Source: Bos javanicus
Lineage: Eukaryota > Chordata > Mammalia > Artiodactyla > Bovidae
Reading direction: 5' to 3'
Assembly (NCBI RefSeq): GCF_032452875.1
Contig: NC_083885.1
Coordinates: 32,715,925 to 32,779,924 of the forward strand
Length of the DNA stretch: 64,000 bases
Each line of letters opens with the position of its first letter. The first letter of the stretch is position 1. Both the position numbers and the translations under genes were made by a program. This document shows positions 1 through 11,370 of the stretch, one piece after another. A model generated the notes under the pieces. That model was given only the letters and a program-made list of their open reading frames with translations, did not search any database and had not been told where the DNA came from.

Positions 1-332
1 GCATTCTCTTGGCAAAGCTCTGTTAGCCTTTGCCCTGCTTCATTTTGTACTTCAAGGCCAAAGTTGCCTGTTACTCCAGGTATCTCTTGACTTCCTACTT
101 TCGCATTCCAGTCCCCTATGATGAAAAGGACATCTTTTTTTGGTGCTATTTCTAAAAGGTCTTGTAGGTCTTCTTAGAACCGTTCACCTTCACCTTCTTC
201 AGTATTAGTGGTTGGGGCATAGATTTGGATTACTGTGATAATGGATGATTTGCATTGGAAACGAACCGAGATCATTCTGTTGTTTTTCAGATTGCACCCA
301 AGTACTGCATCTCTGACTCTTTGGTTGATTAT
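1..332 (-). mobile_element. BovB LINE fragment (endonuclease region), cut by window start
   Basis: The complement matches the BovB apurinic-type endonuclease domain, colinear with the longer copy at 46.4-46.8 kb. The frame is broken: TAA at 174-176 (complement) replaces the tyrosine codon of the conserved FYEDLQDL stretch. BovB similarity stops near 332. The element continues beyond the left edge. Inactive. Confidence 0.93.
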
Positions 333-708
333 GTTTATATAAAACATACCTATATATCAGGTACAGTGCTCTTCACATTAATACTCATAATCTAGAACTC
401 AAAGTTAGGCTAAAAAGAAAGAAAAAGAACAGAATTCACTAAGGAGCTAAAACAACTGTAAACCCATAAGTGAATGTTCAGCCGTACTACTTATTTATGA
501 AATAAGATGCCATTTCCAACCTCTCTAATTAGCAAGGATTAAAAATAAATAATACCCACTGCTGGCAGGCGTACAGGAAAAAGACTTTGTCATGTGTTAG
601 TGGTGGGAGAGAAAAAAGTTTACAGCCTTGGGGCAATACAAATTTGGAAATATGTATCAAAGAATTGCAAGTTTGCCTTGCATTTGAATCAAAAAATCCA
701 GTATTAGC
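333..708. other. AT-rich sequence, no recognised feature
   Basis: No repeat family or convincing coding potential recognised between the BovB fragment and the next SINE. Confidence 0.5.
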
Positions 709-715
709 AAATTAA

Positions 716-914
716 AAAGTGAAAGTGAAAGTCACTCAGTCTTGTGTGACACTTTGTGATCCCATGGACTATATAGTCCATGGAATTCTCCTGGCCAGAA
801 TACTGGAGTGGATAGCCTTTCCCTTCTCCAGGGGATCTTCCCAACCCAGGGATCCAGCCCAGGTTTCCCACATTGCAGGTGGATTCTTCACCAGCAAATC
901 TACAAGGGAAGCCC
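716..914 (-). mobile_element. Bov-tA SINE
   Basis: On the complement it starts GGGCTTCCCTTGT, has a tRNA-derived head with A-box-like and B-box-like words, then the Bov-A body and a tail of CTTTCACTTTCAC units. It is flanked by the direct repeat AAATTAA (709-715 and 915-921), a plausible TSD. Pol III-transcribed, non-autonomous, thought to be mobilised by BovB. Confidence 0.95.
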
Positions 915-921
915 AAATTAA

Positions 922-1984
922 CTTAAAAAAAAGAAAGAAAGAAAAGTACAGAATCAGACTTTGAGATTTGGGCTGATAAATTTTTACTAGAGTTGCTTGT
1001 GTCTATAAGCAAAAATAAAATGATGACAATGTAAATATCCAGTTATGTCAGTTAATCAACAAATATTTACTGTACAGCTACCATGTACAAGAGACTGGGT
1101 GACATGCTAGGGATGTGATAGTGAATGAGTAGATGGGAGCATGGTTCTTAACTTCTTAGAATGCAGTGCCTTGTGGGACTGATTAAAGACACACTGTTAA
1201 AGTCCACACTGGGGAGTGTTAATTAACTATGTTAATAACATTGTCATGAGGGCACCTGAAAGCAAGATTTTGGAGAATATTTATATAATGAATAAAGACC
1301 TATGAAAAAAAGAATGGTGGCAAAGTTAGATAGCAAATGAGTCTGATTTTGTGTAAAGTGGATAATGTACTGTATATCAATGTATAAAAAATGTATATAG
1401 GGGGAAAAAAAGTAGATTAAAAAAAACACCAGAATTTTATTTGTGTCTATTGCTAGGCAGTGGAATTAAGAAATTTTTCTTTATTTTCCTCAAATTTTTC
1501 TATACAAATATTTTATTGAGGGAAACACTAATATTAATACCAAAATTCCAGGGTAAAAAGATGGAAACAATTTTGTAATTATATGGTAATAGATGTTAAC
1601 TAGACTTATTTCTTCCCCTGCTCATTGGCTGGCAACTCACCTCTCTCTGAATGTCACAAAAAGCATTACCTCTTGCTAAAATCACACCAGAGCCCCACTT
1701 CGCAGACATGATGAAGGGCTCACCTCCTGTGTCTGCCCCCCAGCTTCATAGCATTTACAGTGTTATGCCTCAATTTGAGGCAGTTTATTCTACTGTGAGC
1801 TCCTGAAGTGCATGAAAGCACTGAGCTCATCCTTAACACTCAGAATTTATAGAACTAGTTAATTATTGGCTAACTGGTTAATTAATAATCAGAGACATAA
1901 AAGACTCAAAACAAGAAAGCTCGCAATGAATACAAAATAGCACATCATTAAAAGGGAGGCAGCCTTGCAGAATGGAAAAATGTT
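922..1984. other. Mostly unassigned; traces of ancient repeats
   Basis: No exon seen. Around 1060-1130 (aacaaatatttactg... then ...ctagggatgtgatagtgaatgag) and around 1790-1850 there are words resembling old L2-type 3' ends, too decayed to delimit. Confidence 0.35.
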
Positions 1985-2175
1985 TGGTCTCATAAATTCA
2001 GTCACGCCTGGGTCACAAGCCTGTCCTTACCTCTTTATCTGTTGCAACCTTAGTTGTGTATACCCTTGGACTCTTAATGTCCTCCGAGGCAAATTAAATA
2101 TGGAAAGATGGTGAAACTATTACAAGATAGTATGAATAAAAGTATTTGTCACATAGTAGGAGTTTAGGATAAACT
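1985..2175 (+). repeat. MIR SINE, forward
   Basis: Decayed copy in consensus order: GCCTGGGT, the CTTACCTCTTTATCTG core region, an ATGGTGAAACTATT segment, and the end TTTGTCACATAGTAGGAG. Old mammalian tRNA-derived SINE. Confidence 0.65.
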
Positions 2176-2382
2176 AGTAGATTGCTACTCTCAAGTTTAT
2201 ACTTGACACAGGATATGGTTTATAGTCTTTTTTCCCACTGTCTCTGTCTTTGATTTTTAACTTCTAACTTGATTCATTGACACTCTAATAGGATTTTTCA
2301 AGTCTGTGTCTCTGAAAGTCAGTGTTCTAAACTGACTTTCAAATTTAAAAATAAAGCAAACTTGATTTCAGAGGAAGTGTAT

Positions 2383-2410
2383 ATGTGTGTGTATGAGAGA
2401 GAGAGAGAGG
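2383..2410. repeat. GT/GA-rich microsatellite
   Basis: A short TG run followed directly by a pure GA run. Confidence 0.85.
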
Positions 2411-2534
2411 GATTTCATTTGTTTACACCATAGGCTTTATTGTCAAAAAATATTTGTCTGAACCCAGGCTCCTTTGTTTATACAAGGAAACAGAGGGAGA
2501 AGGAAGAATATAGATAATTTACTTTTAATTACAA

Positions 2535-2735
2535 AACAGTTTTACAGACACTCTATTGAGCACTTTACATACAGTCTTTTAATTCTGACAGCAATGTCAT
2601 AGGGAACTCATTGTGCTTCCTTGCTTTTTGCATAAGAGGAAATCCTGAAAGCTTAGAGAGGTTCAGAGTCATGTCCAAGGTTCTGAATTTGTCCGTATTA
2701 AAAACTGAATTCAAATTCAAGTCTGAGTCAAAAAT
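2535..2735 (-). repeat. MIR SINE, reverse
   Basis: The plus strand reads the reverse of MIR: TATTGAGCACTTTACATA, then a GAGGAAATCCTGAAAGC segment, AGAGAGGTTCAGAGTCATGT and TCCAAGGTTCTGAA, in correct order and spacing. Confidence 0.8.
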
Positions 2736-3589
2736 CAATATTGAGAGAGGTGAAATGAGCTGTGATGTACAGGTCCCAACTTCCAAGCATTTGTTGTTCC
2801 TGGGCCAATTTAAATACCTTTGCAGCAGAAAAAAAAAGAGTAGCATGTGACCCCATTCTCCACCCATCTGCTTACAATCCTGTTTGGAGACGTCACTTCC
2901 ATCTGTAACCCATTGTGAAGGTATGTCATTAATGAGACCCTGAGAACAAACAGAAAAGGTGCTTCTTCTCATGGCTCTGCTACAAGCTGCCTAGTTGGGA
3001 TTTATAAGTGGCTTTGATAAAATCTCTGCATGGCAAAGTCCTCATATTTATCTTGAACTCTTAAATAATGGCCACCCAAAGCCTTGAGGACTGAAGTAAT
3101 AGAGGGCTGAAGATAGAGATCAAATACACCTCCACATTGCAGGTGTGTGTGTGAGAGAGAAAGAGAAAGAGAGAGCTTAAGCATGTTGATGTGTGTGTCG
3201 GGAGAGAGGCAGATGTTTACACAAATTAGGCTAATATGAAATTCTACAGCTTCAAGTAATGTCTGATTTTTATTAATTCAATCCCAAGGTGGATTAAGTT
3301 CAAGTAACCCTCCTAGTATCATTGAAGAGTCTTTCACAGTGTGCAGAATTTGGTGGTTTGTGTCTCTAGATGCCATCTTCATCCTAGTTGTTGAATCCAT
3401 TGTATCACTTTCAGATGCCAGCAAAAATGGCACAGTTTCAGTTGAAAGCCATCACTCTCTCTTCTTTGGTGAGAATGTTGGAAAACAATGGTGATAACTA
3501 CAATTTTGCCGGCTGCAACCCACCATCTTTGACTAGTAGCACATAGGTATGAAAAGACTTGTATTAATTAGATCTAATATCATCCAACC
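2736..3589. other. Unassigned non-coding sequence with a GT/GA tract
   Basis: No exon or known repeat recognised. Contains an imperfect GTGTGTGAGAGAGAAAGAGAAAGAGAG tract at 3142-3176 and a TG-rich stretch near 3187-3200. Confidence 0.5.
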
Positions 3590-3740
3590 ATCCAATGAGT
3601 TAGCTAGAATGACTTCATTTTGTAGCAGAGAGAAGAAATGCTCAGAAAATGGAGGTAACTCACTCTGGGTTGAAGTTTTAAGCCACAGCAGAGCCAGGAT
3701 ATGACATGACACAGTTGTTTTCTGTAACAAGTCTTTCACC
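3590..3740 (-). repeat. Possible decayed MIR, reverse
   Basis: Words such as GAAATGCTCAGAAAATGGAGGTAACTCACT... followed by CACAGCAGAGCCAGGATATGA resemble the reverse-complement MIR core (gaggttaagtaac...gcagagccgggattcga). Highly diverged. Confidence 0.4.
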
Positions 3741-3809
3741 ATTACTTAAAGTTTTTACCCACATACCTTTATTAAGATTTTTAAAAGTAAGATAAGTAGA
3801 CTGAAACAG

Positions 3810-4027
3810 TATGTGTGCTAAGTCACTTCAGTCATATCCAACTCTGTGTGACCCTATGGACTGTCGCCCATGGGGTTCCTCGGTCCATGGGATTCTCCAG
3901 GCAAGAATACGGGAGTGGGTTACCATTTCCTACTCCAGGGGATCTTCCCACCCAGGGACCAAATCCACATCCCTTGCCTCTCCGTGACAGGCGGGTTCTT
4001 TACCCCTAGTACCACCTGGGAAGCCCC
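3810..4027 (-). mobile_element. Bov-tA SINE with perfect TSD
   Basis: The complement begins GGGGCTTCCCAGGTGGTACTAG and ends in the shared Bov 3' end. The 12-bp direct repeat AGACTGAAACAG sits at 3798-3809 and 4028-4039, so this is an independent full-length insertion. Confidence 0.96.
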
Positions 4028-4095
4028 AGACTGAAACAGCATGAACTTAAATGGAGAGGCTAGATGACCACAAAGAAAAAAGAAAGCCTGTGTTG

Positions 4096-4538
4096 TTGTT
4101 CTTCAGTTGCTATGTCGTGTCCTACTCTTCGTGACTCCTTGGACTGCAGCCTTCCTAGCTCCCCTGTCCTTCACTGTTTCCCAGAATTTGCTCAGACTCA
4201 AGTCAACTGAGTTGATGATGCCATACAACAATCTCATCCTCTGTCGCCCCTTCTCTTTCTGCCCTCGATCTTTCCCAGCATCAGGGTCTTTTCCAGTGAG
4301 TCAGCTCTTCTCATCCGCTGGCCAAAGAACTGGAGCTTTAGCATTAGTCCTTCCAGTGAATATTCAGGACTGATTTCCTTTAGGATTGACTGGCTTGATC
4401 TCCTTGCTGTCCAAGGGACTCTCAAGAGTCTTCTCTAGCAGCAAAGGTCAAAAGCATCAATTCTTTGGAGCTCAGCCTTCTTTATGGTCCACCTCTCACA
4501 TCTGTACATGACTACTGGAAAAACCATAGCTTTGACTA
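4096..4538 (-). mobile_element. BovB LINE, 3' end, 5'-truncated (older subfamily)
   Basis: The complement encodes the BovB ORF C-terminal end (KAMVFPVVMYRCERWTIKKAE, then the RVPWTARRS region and the SLEKTLMLGK region) with frame damage. BovB similarity stops at 4538, but a 13-bp direct repeat, AAAGCCTGTGTTG, flanks a larger segment (4083-4095 and 4642-4654). The TSD therefore encloses about 103 extra bases (see findings). Confidence 0.93.
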
Positions 4539-4641
4539 AAGTATGTGAGTACTGCTCAGATTGCCAACGAGAATTAAAGTGATGGTGTGTGTGATGATGG
4601 AAGTAATGACTGAAGGCAAGAATGCCCATGACGTAAGTAGA
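4539..4641. other. Non-BovB segment inside the BovB target-site duplication
   Basis: About 103 bases rich in TGATG and TGTGTG words lie between the truncated BovB 5' end and the distal TSD copy. They do not match the adjoining BovB region in either orientation as far as I can read. Confidence 0.6.
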
Positions 4642-4729
4642 AAAGCCTGTGTTGATAGAGCTTGGAATTATTCTTGCCATCTCTCCCCCAAACCACCCAA
4701 TTTGGTCCATGAACGTCACAATAATTACC

Positions 4730-5855
4730 TAGTCATTCAAACCAAAACTACAAGAGCCATCCTTAATTCCTCTTTTACTTTCCAGCCCACATCTAAGCCA
4801 TCACCATCCACCACTAACACCCTGGCTAATAAACAATCATTCCTGACCTCCAAGACAACACAGTTTCCTTATCAGTCTCCTCATCTCCACGCCTGCCCTC
4901 TTGCCTCACTTTGCCCTCTGCGGAATTCTACAGCGAGATTCCTAACAGCTAAAAGCAGACTTATTTTCCTGTTTAAAAATCCTGCAATATAGTTGATGGT
5001 ATGATACAATTTTTGTTCTTTTAGGTTTAGTAATGACATTAACAGTATGCCTAAAATGGGTTGTTGTTTTGTTTTTCTTTAAATAATATTTAAAATAGGA
5101 CAATTTAGAGATGACATTTTCTACACCTGGGATTTGCTTTAGAGTCATCTAGGGAGTGAAGACAGTGGCTGGGACATTCATAGAGAAGATTGGCCTCGAA
5201 AGCTGGGTGATTAATTACATTAACACAGGGTAACTTTTAATAACTTAACTGTCCACACAAAAAAAATGTTAAAAAAAAAAAACCTGATGGATTGTCTTTG
5301 AAACCAGAATTAAATAAAAATATCCCCCCATAGCCTACAATGTCATGTGTGATCTGACCGTGACCTGCTTCTCATGCCTCGTTATGCTCCTTTCTCCTTA
5401 TTGTTCACTCTGCTCCAGATCCACTGACCTTTCTGGCCTTTGAAAATGCCAAGCCCTCCTTGTCTCAAAGGGCTTTGAACTTGCTCATCCTTCTGTTTAA
5501 GATTTTTTTCTCTGTTAACCTTGAGGTGGCTACTCCCTTTCAACATTATGTCTTAACTCAATGCAGCCTCCAAAGAATGTCTTTTCTGATCCCTCCAGAA
5601 AAGTTACACACTATACCCCTTTGCCTTGCCACTGTATTAGCCTTTTTTCTTCTTCTATATCATTTAAAACTACCTCAGAGTGTTTTTTTTTTTAATGTGT
5701 AAAGTTCTTACACATTATTTTTTTTGTCTATCACATTATCTTTTAACTCCCTTCAAGGCAAGTAGTATTTTGTCCACTCAAATTGTCCAATATTACAAAA
5801 CTTCCTAGTGCATAGTAGTTGTTCAGAACATGCTGGCTGAATATTTACATATTGG
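4730..5855 (+). repeat. Ancient mammalian interspersed repeat (L2-like), two blocks
   Basis: Blocks at about 4730-4970 (CCATCCTTAATTCCTCTTTT..., CACATCTAAGCCATCACC) and 5325-5855 (ATGTGATCTGACC..., CTTCAAGGCAAGTAG, CATAGTAGTTGTTCAGAACA) match a widespread old repeat ending in an L2-type ...gcacatagtaggtgctcaataaat 3' end. The family cannot be fixed without a library search. A/T-rich unassigned sequence lies between the blocks. Confidence 0.5.
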
Positions 5856-6194
5856 TTACAGTACTGCTCAAACGTAACACTCCTTGGTGATTTTATTAAT
5901 TGTTGTCACAGTAAGTGGGCAGCACTACTGGCATTTAGGACCCAAGGAATCACAGATGCTAAAAGTCTTGTGGTGCATTCTGTCCAATGAGAAATTTTCT
6001 GCCCCAAATTCCAATAATGCTCTCACTGTAAAAACCTCAACTGGAGAAAGGCCATCAGGGATGGTGGTGTTGGGGGAAGTTTGACAGTGCAGAGAGTAGT
6101 ATGACATGAATGGCTAGAGGAAAAACAGGACTAGGCTAGGACAGGCCTAGTAATTTAAGTAATTTAAATTTTATTTTTAAAGAAGTTGCATTAG
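5856..6194. other. Unassigned non-coding sequence
   Basis: No repeat or exon recognised; a 66-codon open frame here has no supporting features. Confidence 0.45.
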
Positions 6195-6805
6195 CCTTCT
6201 ATTGGCTACCTAATGAATTACTCCAACTTAGCTACTTGGAACTATCCAAGTTCGTCATCCCACAGTTCTGTAGGCCAGAAGTCCACATGGACTAGGCTGG
6301 GTCCTCTGCTTAGGGATTTACAAGGCCAGAACAAGGTGCCGCCTGGCAGGGTTTTTACCCGGAGGCTCTGGAGAGTGATCTGTCTCCAAGCTCCTTCAGG
6401 TTGTTGGCTGGATCCAGTTCTTTGTTGTAGAACCAAGACCTCTGTTTCTTTGTTGCTGTCAGCTGCGGGCCTGTCTTTTCTCCTTAGAGATACCCACTTG
6501 TTTTCTCCTTCCTTCCAAGTGACCACTTCCAGCAACAGGGGGTCAAGTCCCTCTCAGGCTTTGAATCACTCTGGTTCTCCTTCTGGCACAACCCTCTACC
6601 TCCACCTGGAAACATTTCTCTGTTTTTAAAGACTTACATAATTACATTGGAGCCACCTGGATAATCCAAGTTACCTCACTTTTAAAAACCTGTAATCTCA
6701 ATTCTATCAGCACAGTTCCTTTTGCTATTGAAAATAGCATACTCATAGGTTCCAGGAATTAGGTCATGGACACCTTTGGTAAGGCATTCTGCCTACAACA
6801 GGAGT
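6195..6805. repeat. Ancient mammalian interspersed repeat, family unresolved
   Basis: Colinear words of a common old mammalian repeat: TTCTATTGGCTACC, CACAGTTCTGTAGGCCAGAAG, GGAGGCTCTGGAGAGT, AATTACATTGGAGCCACC, TGGATAATCCAAGTTA, CATAGGTTCCAGGAATTAGG and ATTCTGCCTACAAC. About 600 bases. I recognise the pattern but not its library name. Confidence 0.6.
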
Positions 6806-7319
6806 TATTGAACATTTCTAAAGAGGCAAATTAAATTACTCAAACCTGTTTAAATAAGCATTCCTTTCTCATGGCTATCTTTTAGCAACAGGCTTCCTTC
6901 TCCTCCAGGAACTATGGCAGAGATGCCTGCAGGGACTCTGCTGGGAAAGCCATTATAAGCCAGCAGCCACATGTCAAACCAAGTGGTGCTGCGGCCCCAG
7001 CTCCAAACAGAGCAGAGAGGAAGGGAGTGTGCCTGCTTCCACAAATGGTGGGGCTCAGCTGCGTCTCCATTTCTGGGAGAATTTACGAATGGAGCACATG
7101 CCAGGGAGCATGGAGAGCTTCTCTCCCATAAGCAGATGCTGCTGATCCCCACACAGAAGCCACCTCACTTTCCAGCACTCCCAGACACGGCCTGCCAGAT
7201 GGCCACAGCTGAATCCACAGCTGAATAGATATTTGCTGTTGGCACCACATACACCTCAATGGGACTGGTTAAGGACCCGAGGTGGTATGGCAGGGCATCA
7301 AATACACACAAACAGTAGA
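6806..7319. other. Unassigned, somewhat GC-richer unique sequence
   Basis: No repeat recognised. Overlapping open frames of 85-107 codons occur on both strands with no identifiable domain; I do not call a gene. Confidence 0.4.
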
Positions 7320-7560
7320 AATGCTCAGGATGTGCCAGGTACTGTGCTAAGCACTTTGCAGGTGTTAACCTACACACAACATTCTCAGGTCGACGGTGTG
7401 ATTTTTATACCCCTCGTATACAAGGAGACTCCAAGGCTGGGAGACGTTGAGTAGCTTGCCAAAGATCACAGAATGTATAACCAGAACAGATAGAATTTAA
7501 ATGGAGGTGAATATTATGTGATCATAGTCTCCAGAGTCTGTGATCTGTGACACTGCACTA
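7320..7560 (-). repeat. MIR SINE, reverse
   Basis: Reverse MIR words in order: GTGCCAGGTACTGTGCTAAG, CACTTTGCAGGTGTTAACCT, GAGTAGCTTGCCAAAGATCA, and CCAGAGTCTGTGATCTGTGA. Confidence 0.85.
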
Positions 7561-7984
7561 GCTGTATCTGATATCCAGAGCCCTTTAGCCCTCGGCCCCA
7601 GACTCCACTGCATCCAACTTCACTTTGCTGCAGCTCACATAGCCCAAATCCTAGCAGCTGCCCTCTGATGAACCACCCTTATTTATAGGTCAGTGGCCCA
7701 GAATATTTTCCTCCTGTGGAATAGTGTGTAAAGCTTGAGGAGAGGAAAATTGACACTAACACCATAAAGGATAATTGTCATCATAAAAAGCTTAGAGAAC
7801 TGAAGCCAAGTATAGAAATGACACCAGAAGAGGGATGCAAAATGAAAGGAAGTGCTGTGTGACTCAGGAGTCACCTTTGGAACACTGAGTACCCAGTGTG
7901 GAGTTACACATGAAGGGCAGATGTCATCATCCTGAGCATGTATTGAGTGGAATAAAACAGGAACTAAATTATACCCATTGCACA
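7561..7984. other. Unassigned non-coding sequence
   Basis: No feature recognised between two MIR copies. Confidence 0.45.
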
Positions 7985-8145
7985 GATGATCTTTTTTAAT
8001 TCTCACACTATCTTTACAGAAAAGTTTTTACTCCTTGTTTACAGGTGGAAAACTGAGGTTGAATGATGTCAAGTAACTATTTCAGGTATCATGACTGATA
8101 AAGGCAGTTCTGAGATTTGAACCCATGCAGTCTGACCTGAAAAAC
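7985..8145 (-). repeat. MIR SINE fragment, reverse
   Basis: Reads TTTACAGGTGGAAAACTGAG, GTCAAGTAACTATTTCAGGT, and GAGATTTGAACCCATGCAGT: the central reverse MIR core. Confidence 0.8.
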
Positions 8146-9085
8146 AATTTAAATTTCATGTTTTTTGTTCCAGAATGTCACAAGATATTTTTAAAGTTAG
8201 TTCTTTGGGTTGATCCACTCTGTTTTGGCACCACACTGCGACTGGTATGAATCAGGTGAGCATATGCTTCATGGAATGATGCCTACAGATTAAGAGATGT
8301 TCTACTTTCTACCTATCCTCCAGACTTAGGATGCATTTCATAAATGATTATTGAGTCAATTAATTGAATCAAGCTGTAAAAGTAAAGGCATGGGAGAGAT
8401 AGTCTATTGTTGGATTGCCAAATCAGAAAGTCATGGTAAGCATAAAAAACACAATCTAAAGGGAAAGATGAGGTTATATCTCGAATTTAAGCTCTTAATC
8501 ATGCCCAACGTACTATCTGGTGTTACTATGAGGGCACAAAATGTGACTTGAATCACTTTCTCCATAGGGCTATCAGGTGAATACTGCAGATGCCAGTGTG
8601 GTACCAACTCTGGACTCTATGGCCATTATCTCTCAGGTTGGCTCAGGACATGTTCAGGTATTTAAAAGGAAGAGAAACCTAGTGACTACTATAATGTGCA
8701 GGTTACAGAGATACATCTGACCAGGATGCATACCAATTACTGCCAACTGAATGGGAATTTTTAAGAAACCTGCTATTTGTATAAATGGCCACAGATAATG
8801 AGCGTTCTTCTTATATTGATATATTGGACACTAAACTTCTACCAAGACTGGCAAATTAAGCACATATGTATAAAGTTTTTTATATGAAAAATGAAGATAA
8901 TGCACTCTCTTCACAGAGTTGTGGTAGTTAAAATACACTTAGAAACATGTCTGACAAGGAGGAAGTAGAATATATATGATTTGAATGAGTTAAAGGAATC
9001 ACAAGTATTTACAAAGGAACACAATAGAGATGCATTAAAAGTTTGTTTTTTCCTCTCTTTTTCTTTTCAAATTATCAAGTGTTCC
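8146..9085. other. Unassigned non-coding sequence
   Basis: About 0.94 kb with no recognised repeat, exon or RNA gene. Confidence 0.5.
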
Positions 9086-9090
9086 AGCTG

Positions 9091-9411
9091 GGCTTCCCTG
9101 GTAGCTCTGTTGGTAAAGAATCTGCCTGCAATGCAGGAAACCCTGGTTCAATTCCTGGGTCGGGAAGATCCGCTGGAGATGGGATAGGCTACCCACTCCA
9201 GTATTGTTGGGCTTCCCTTGTGGCTCAGTTGGTAAAGAATCCTCCTGCAGTGTGAGAGCCCTGGGTTTGATCCCTGGGTTGGGAAGATTCCCTGGAGAAG
9301 GGAAAGGTTACCCACTCCAGTATTCTTGCCTGAAGAATTCCATGGACTGTATACTCCATGGGGTTGCAAAGAGTCGGACATGACTGAGCAACTTTCACTT
9401 TCACTTTCACT
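9091..9411 (+). mobile_element. Bov-tA SINE with duplicated head (tandem)
   Basis: Two GGGCTTCCC heads follow each other. Unit 1 (about 9091-9207) has A-box-like TAGCTCTGTTGG and B-box-like GGTTCAATTCC, and stops inside the Bov-A body at CCAGTATTGTTG. Unit 2 (about 9208-9411) is complete and ends in CTTTCACTTTCACTTTCAC. Only a 5-base flank match (AGCTG) was found, so the TSD is uncertain. Confidence 0.95.
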
Positions 9412-10285
9412 AGCTGTCTTTCACCAGTTGCTATAGCTACTTGTTGAAACTTAGGGGCATAAAACTCATAGATAAAATGTTACAGATTAGGATGGGTCGC
9501 AGCTGGATGTTTCTGCTAAACAATATCCAGAACCTCATCTAGGGCTGGAATCCTCTAAAGTCTTCCTCACTTACATATCTAGCTGATCTATCTACATCAT
9601 ATATGATTCTATTGATATATCACATATGATACCTAGAACTACGTCACAGTACCAACTACGGACTGAGTGTTTAGATGAAGCCATCAGAACAATCAGCCAG
9701 AACATCTACATAACTCTTCCTGTAGCCTGGGCTCCTTCACAGCATGGTGGTTGGATTCCATTGACAAGCATCCTGAGAGGAAGACAAGTTGAAGCCATAC
9801 TCTGTTCAGGGAATGATGAGAGCAGTTCATTCCCACTCAGATTCAAGAAAAAAGTGTACAATTCACAAAGTACACTTATCACTATGCTAATTATAACATA
9901 GAAAGGGTACTATAATCAAATAATTTAAACAGGGTAGGACATGGTATTTGTTGTAAGATTTTTCAGAGCCTTTAATATTTTCCTCAAATCTTGTTTTGAC
10001 TATGGACTTTGTTTTGCAAGATCACCGTAGAGGGCTAGAGGTCCCTAGACTATACTTTGAGGAACACTGAGATGGATCCATCATTCTTAATTTGTGTTTC
10101 TAAAGAATACAGTGTAATAGAGACAAGTAGTCTTTCCCCCAAAAGACTGAGAGGAAAAACAAAGGTTACTTACGCACTGTTACATGTCAGTCTCCTTATT
10201 TATGTCTCACTATTTCGGCATCTATTGCATCACCCTGTTCTAAGATATATTTTGAGTTTGCATCTTCCCAATCTTCCTTTTTAAC
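9412..10285. other. Mostly unassigned; possible ancient repeat in first part
   Basis: Around 9430-9780, words such as GCTGGATGTTTCTGCT and CCTGGGCTCCTTCACAGCAT recall the same broad class of old repeat as 6195-6805, but the match is too weak to delimit. The rest is unassigned. Confidence 0.3.
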
Positions 10286-10289
10286 AGTA

Positions 10290-10525
10290 ACAATTTAACG
10301 TTTATTAAGCTCATATCATGGGTTAGCCCCATGTCAAACACTTTGCATAATGGCTTCATTTAATTCTCTAAATGACCCTGAAATATCAGACCTATCCCCA
10401 TTTTCTAGATATGAAACTGAGGCTCAAAATTTTAACAAATTCATCCAAGGTCATAGGTAAGTAGCAGAGGCAGGTTTTAAAATCAGGTCTCAAGAAATCT
10501 AGTGAACTATGCCAATACACAACAG
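10290..10525 (-). repeat. MIR SINE, reverse, near full length
   Basis: Well ordered: ACGTTTATTAAGCTCATATC, ACTTTGCATAATGGCTTCAT, TATCCCCATTTTCTAGATAT, GAAACTGAGGCTCAAAATTT and CATCCAAGGTCATAGG. Confidence 0.92.
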
Positions 10526-10885
10526 TCTGGCATTTTTACTTCACAGCCACTTCTGTAAAAATTATGGGTGAGCCTTCACATCCACAGATTACTCATTAGT
10601 TAATTAGTGAGTGGTTAATCCATGTCCCAGCTCATCCTGCACACCAGCTCCTGAGCCATTTTCAACTTTCTCACTGTGGACCTTAAAACTGGATGATGAT
10701 GAAATCGATGATGTTTGTGCTGCTATTGTTGATGATGATAATGGTGATAGTTTATTCATTGTTTTATTGTTATTTATTAGTATCACTTTATCATTGGCTA
10801 TAGAATCTGACTTTTGGCATTTTTTCTAGCTTCAATTAGTGTTTTCTTTCTCATCTAAAACTGTAGGGTTTTAGATACCAATCTG
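10526..10885. other. Unassigned; contains a GATGAT-rich stretch
   Basis: An imperfect GATGAT / GTTGATGATGAT run lies at about 10690-10745. No other feature recognised. Confidence 0.5.
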
Positions 10886-11370
10886 ACTTTTTAAAAAATT
10901 TTATTTATTTTTTATTGAAGGATAATTGCTTTACAGAATTTTGCTGTTTTCTGTTGAACCTCAACATGAATCGGCCATAGGTATATGTATATCCACTCCC
11001 TTTTGAGCCTCCCTCATATCTCCCTGCCCATCCCACCCCTCCTGGTTGATACAGAGCCCCTATTTGAGTTTCCTGAGCCAAACAGCAAATTCCCGTTGGC
11101 TATTTATTTTACATATGGTAGTGTAGGTTTCCGTGTTACTCCCTCCATACATCTCACCCTCTCCTCCCCTCTCCCCATGTCCATAAGTCTATTCTCTATG
11201 TCTGTTTCTCCATTGCTGCCCTGTAAGTAAATTCTTCAGTACTATTTTTCTAAATTCTGTATAAATGTGTTAGAATACAATATTTATCTTTCTCTTTCTG
11301 ATTTATTTCACTCTGTATAATAAGTTCTAGGTTCATCCACCTCATTAGAGCTGACTCAAAGCCATCAAGT
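10886..11370 (-). mobile_element. Ruminant L1, 3' end only
   Basis: The complement is the L1 3' UTR and the last ORF2 codons: plus-strand TTTATTGAAGGATAATTGCT, CAACATGAATCGGCCATAGG, GGTTCATCCACCTCATTAGA. Colinear with the L1s at 26.4, 36.8 and 56.3 kb. Strongly 5'-truncated. Confidence 0.93.

Noticed and set aside
719..964. 81-codon plus frame over the first Bov-tA SINE and similar frames at 3815, 9043, 31525, 31590, 52685 and 55699
   Set aside because: These frames lie within SINEs and reappear in many copies; SINEs encode no protein.
9091..9200. Possible genuine tRNA gene from A/B-box-like words
   Set aside because: The head belongs to a Bov-tA SINE; no complete cloverleaf or proper 3' acceptor can be drawn, and it continues into the SINE body.
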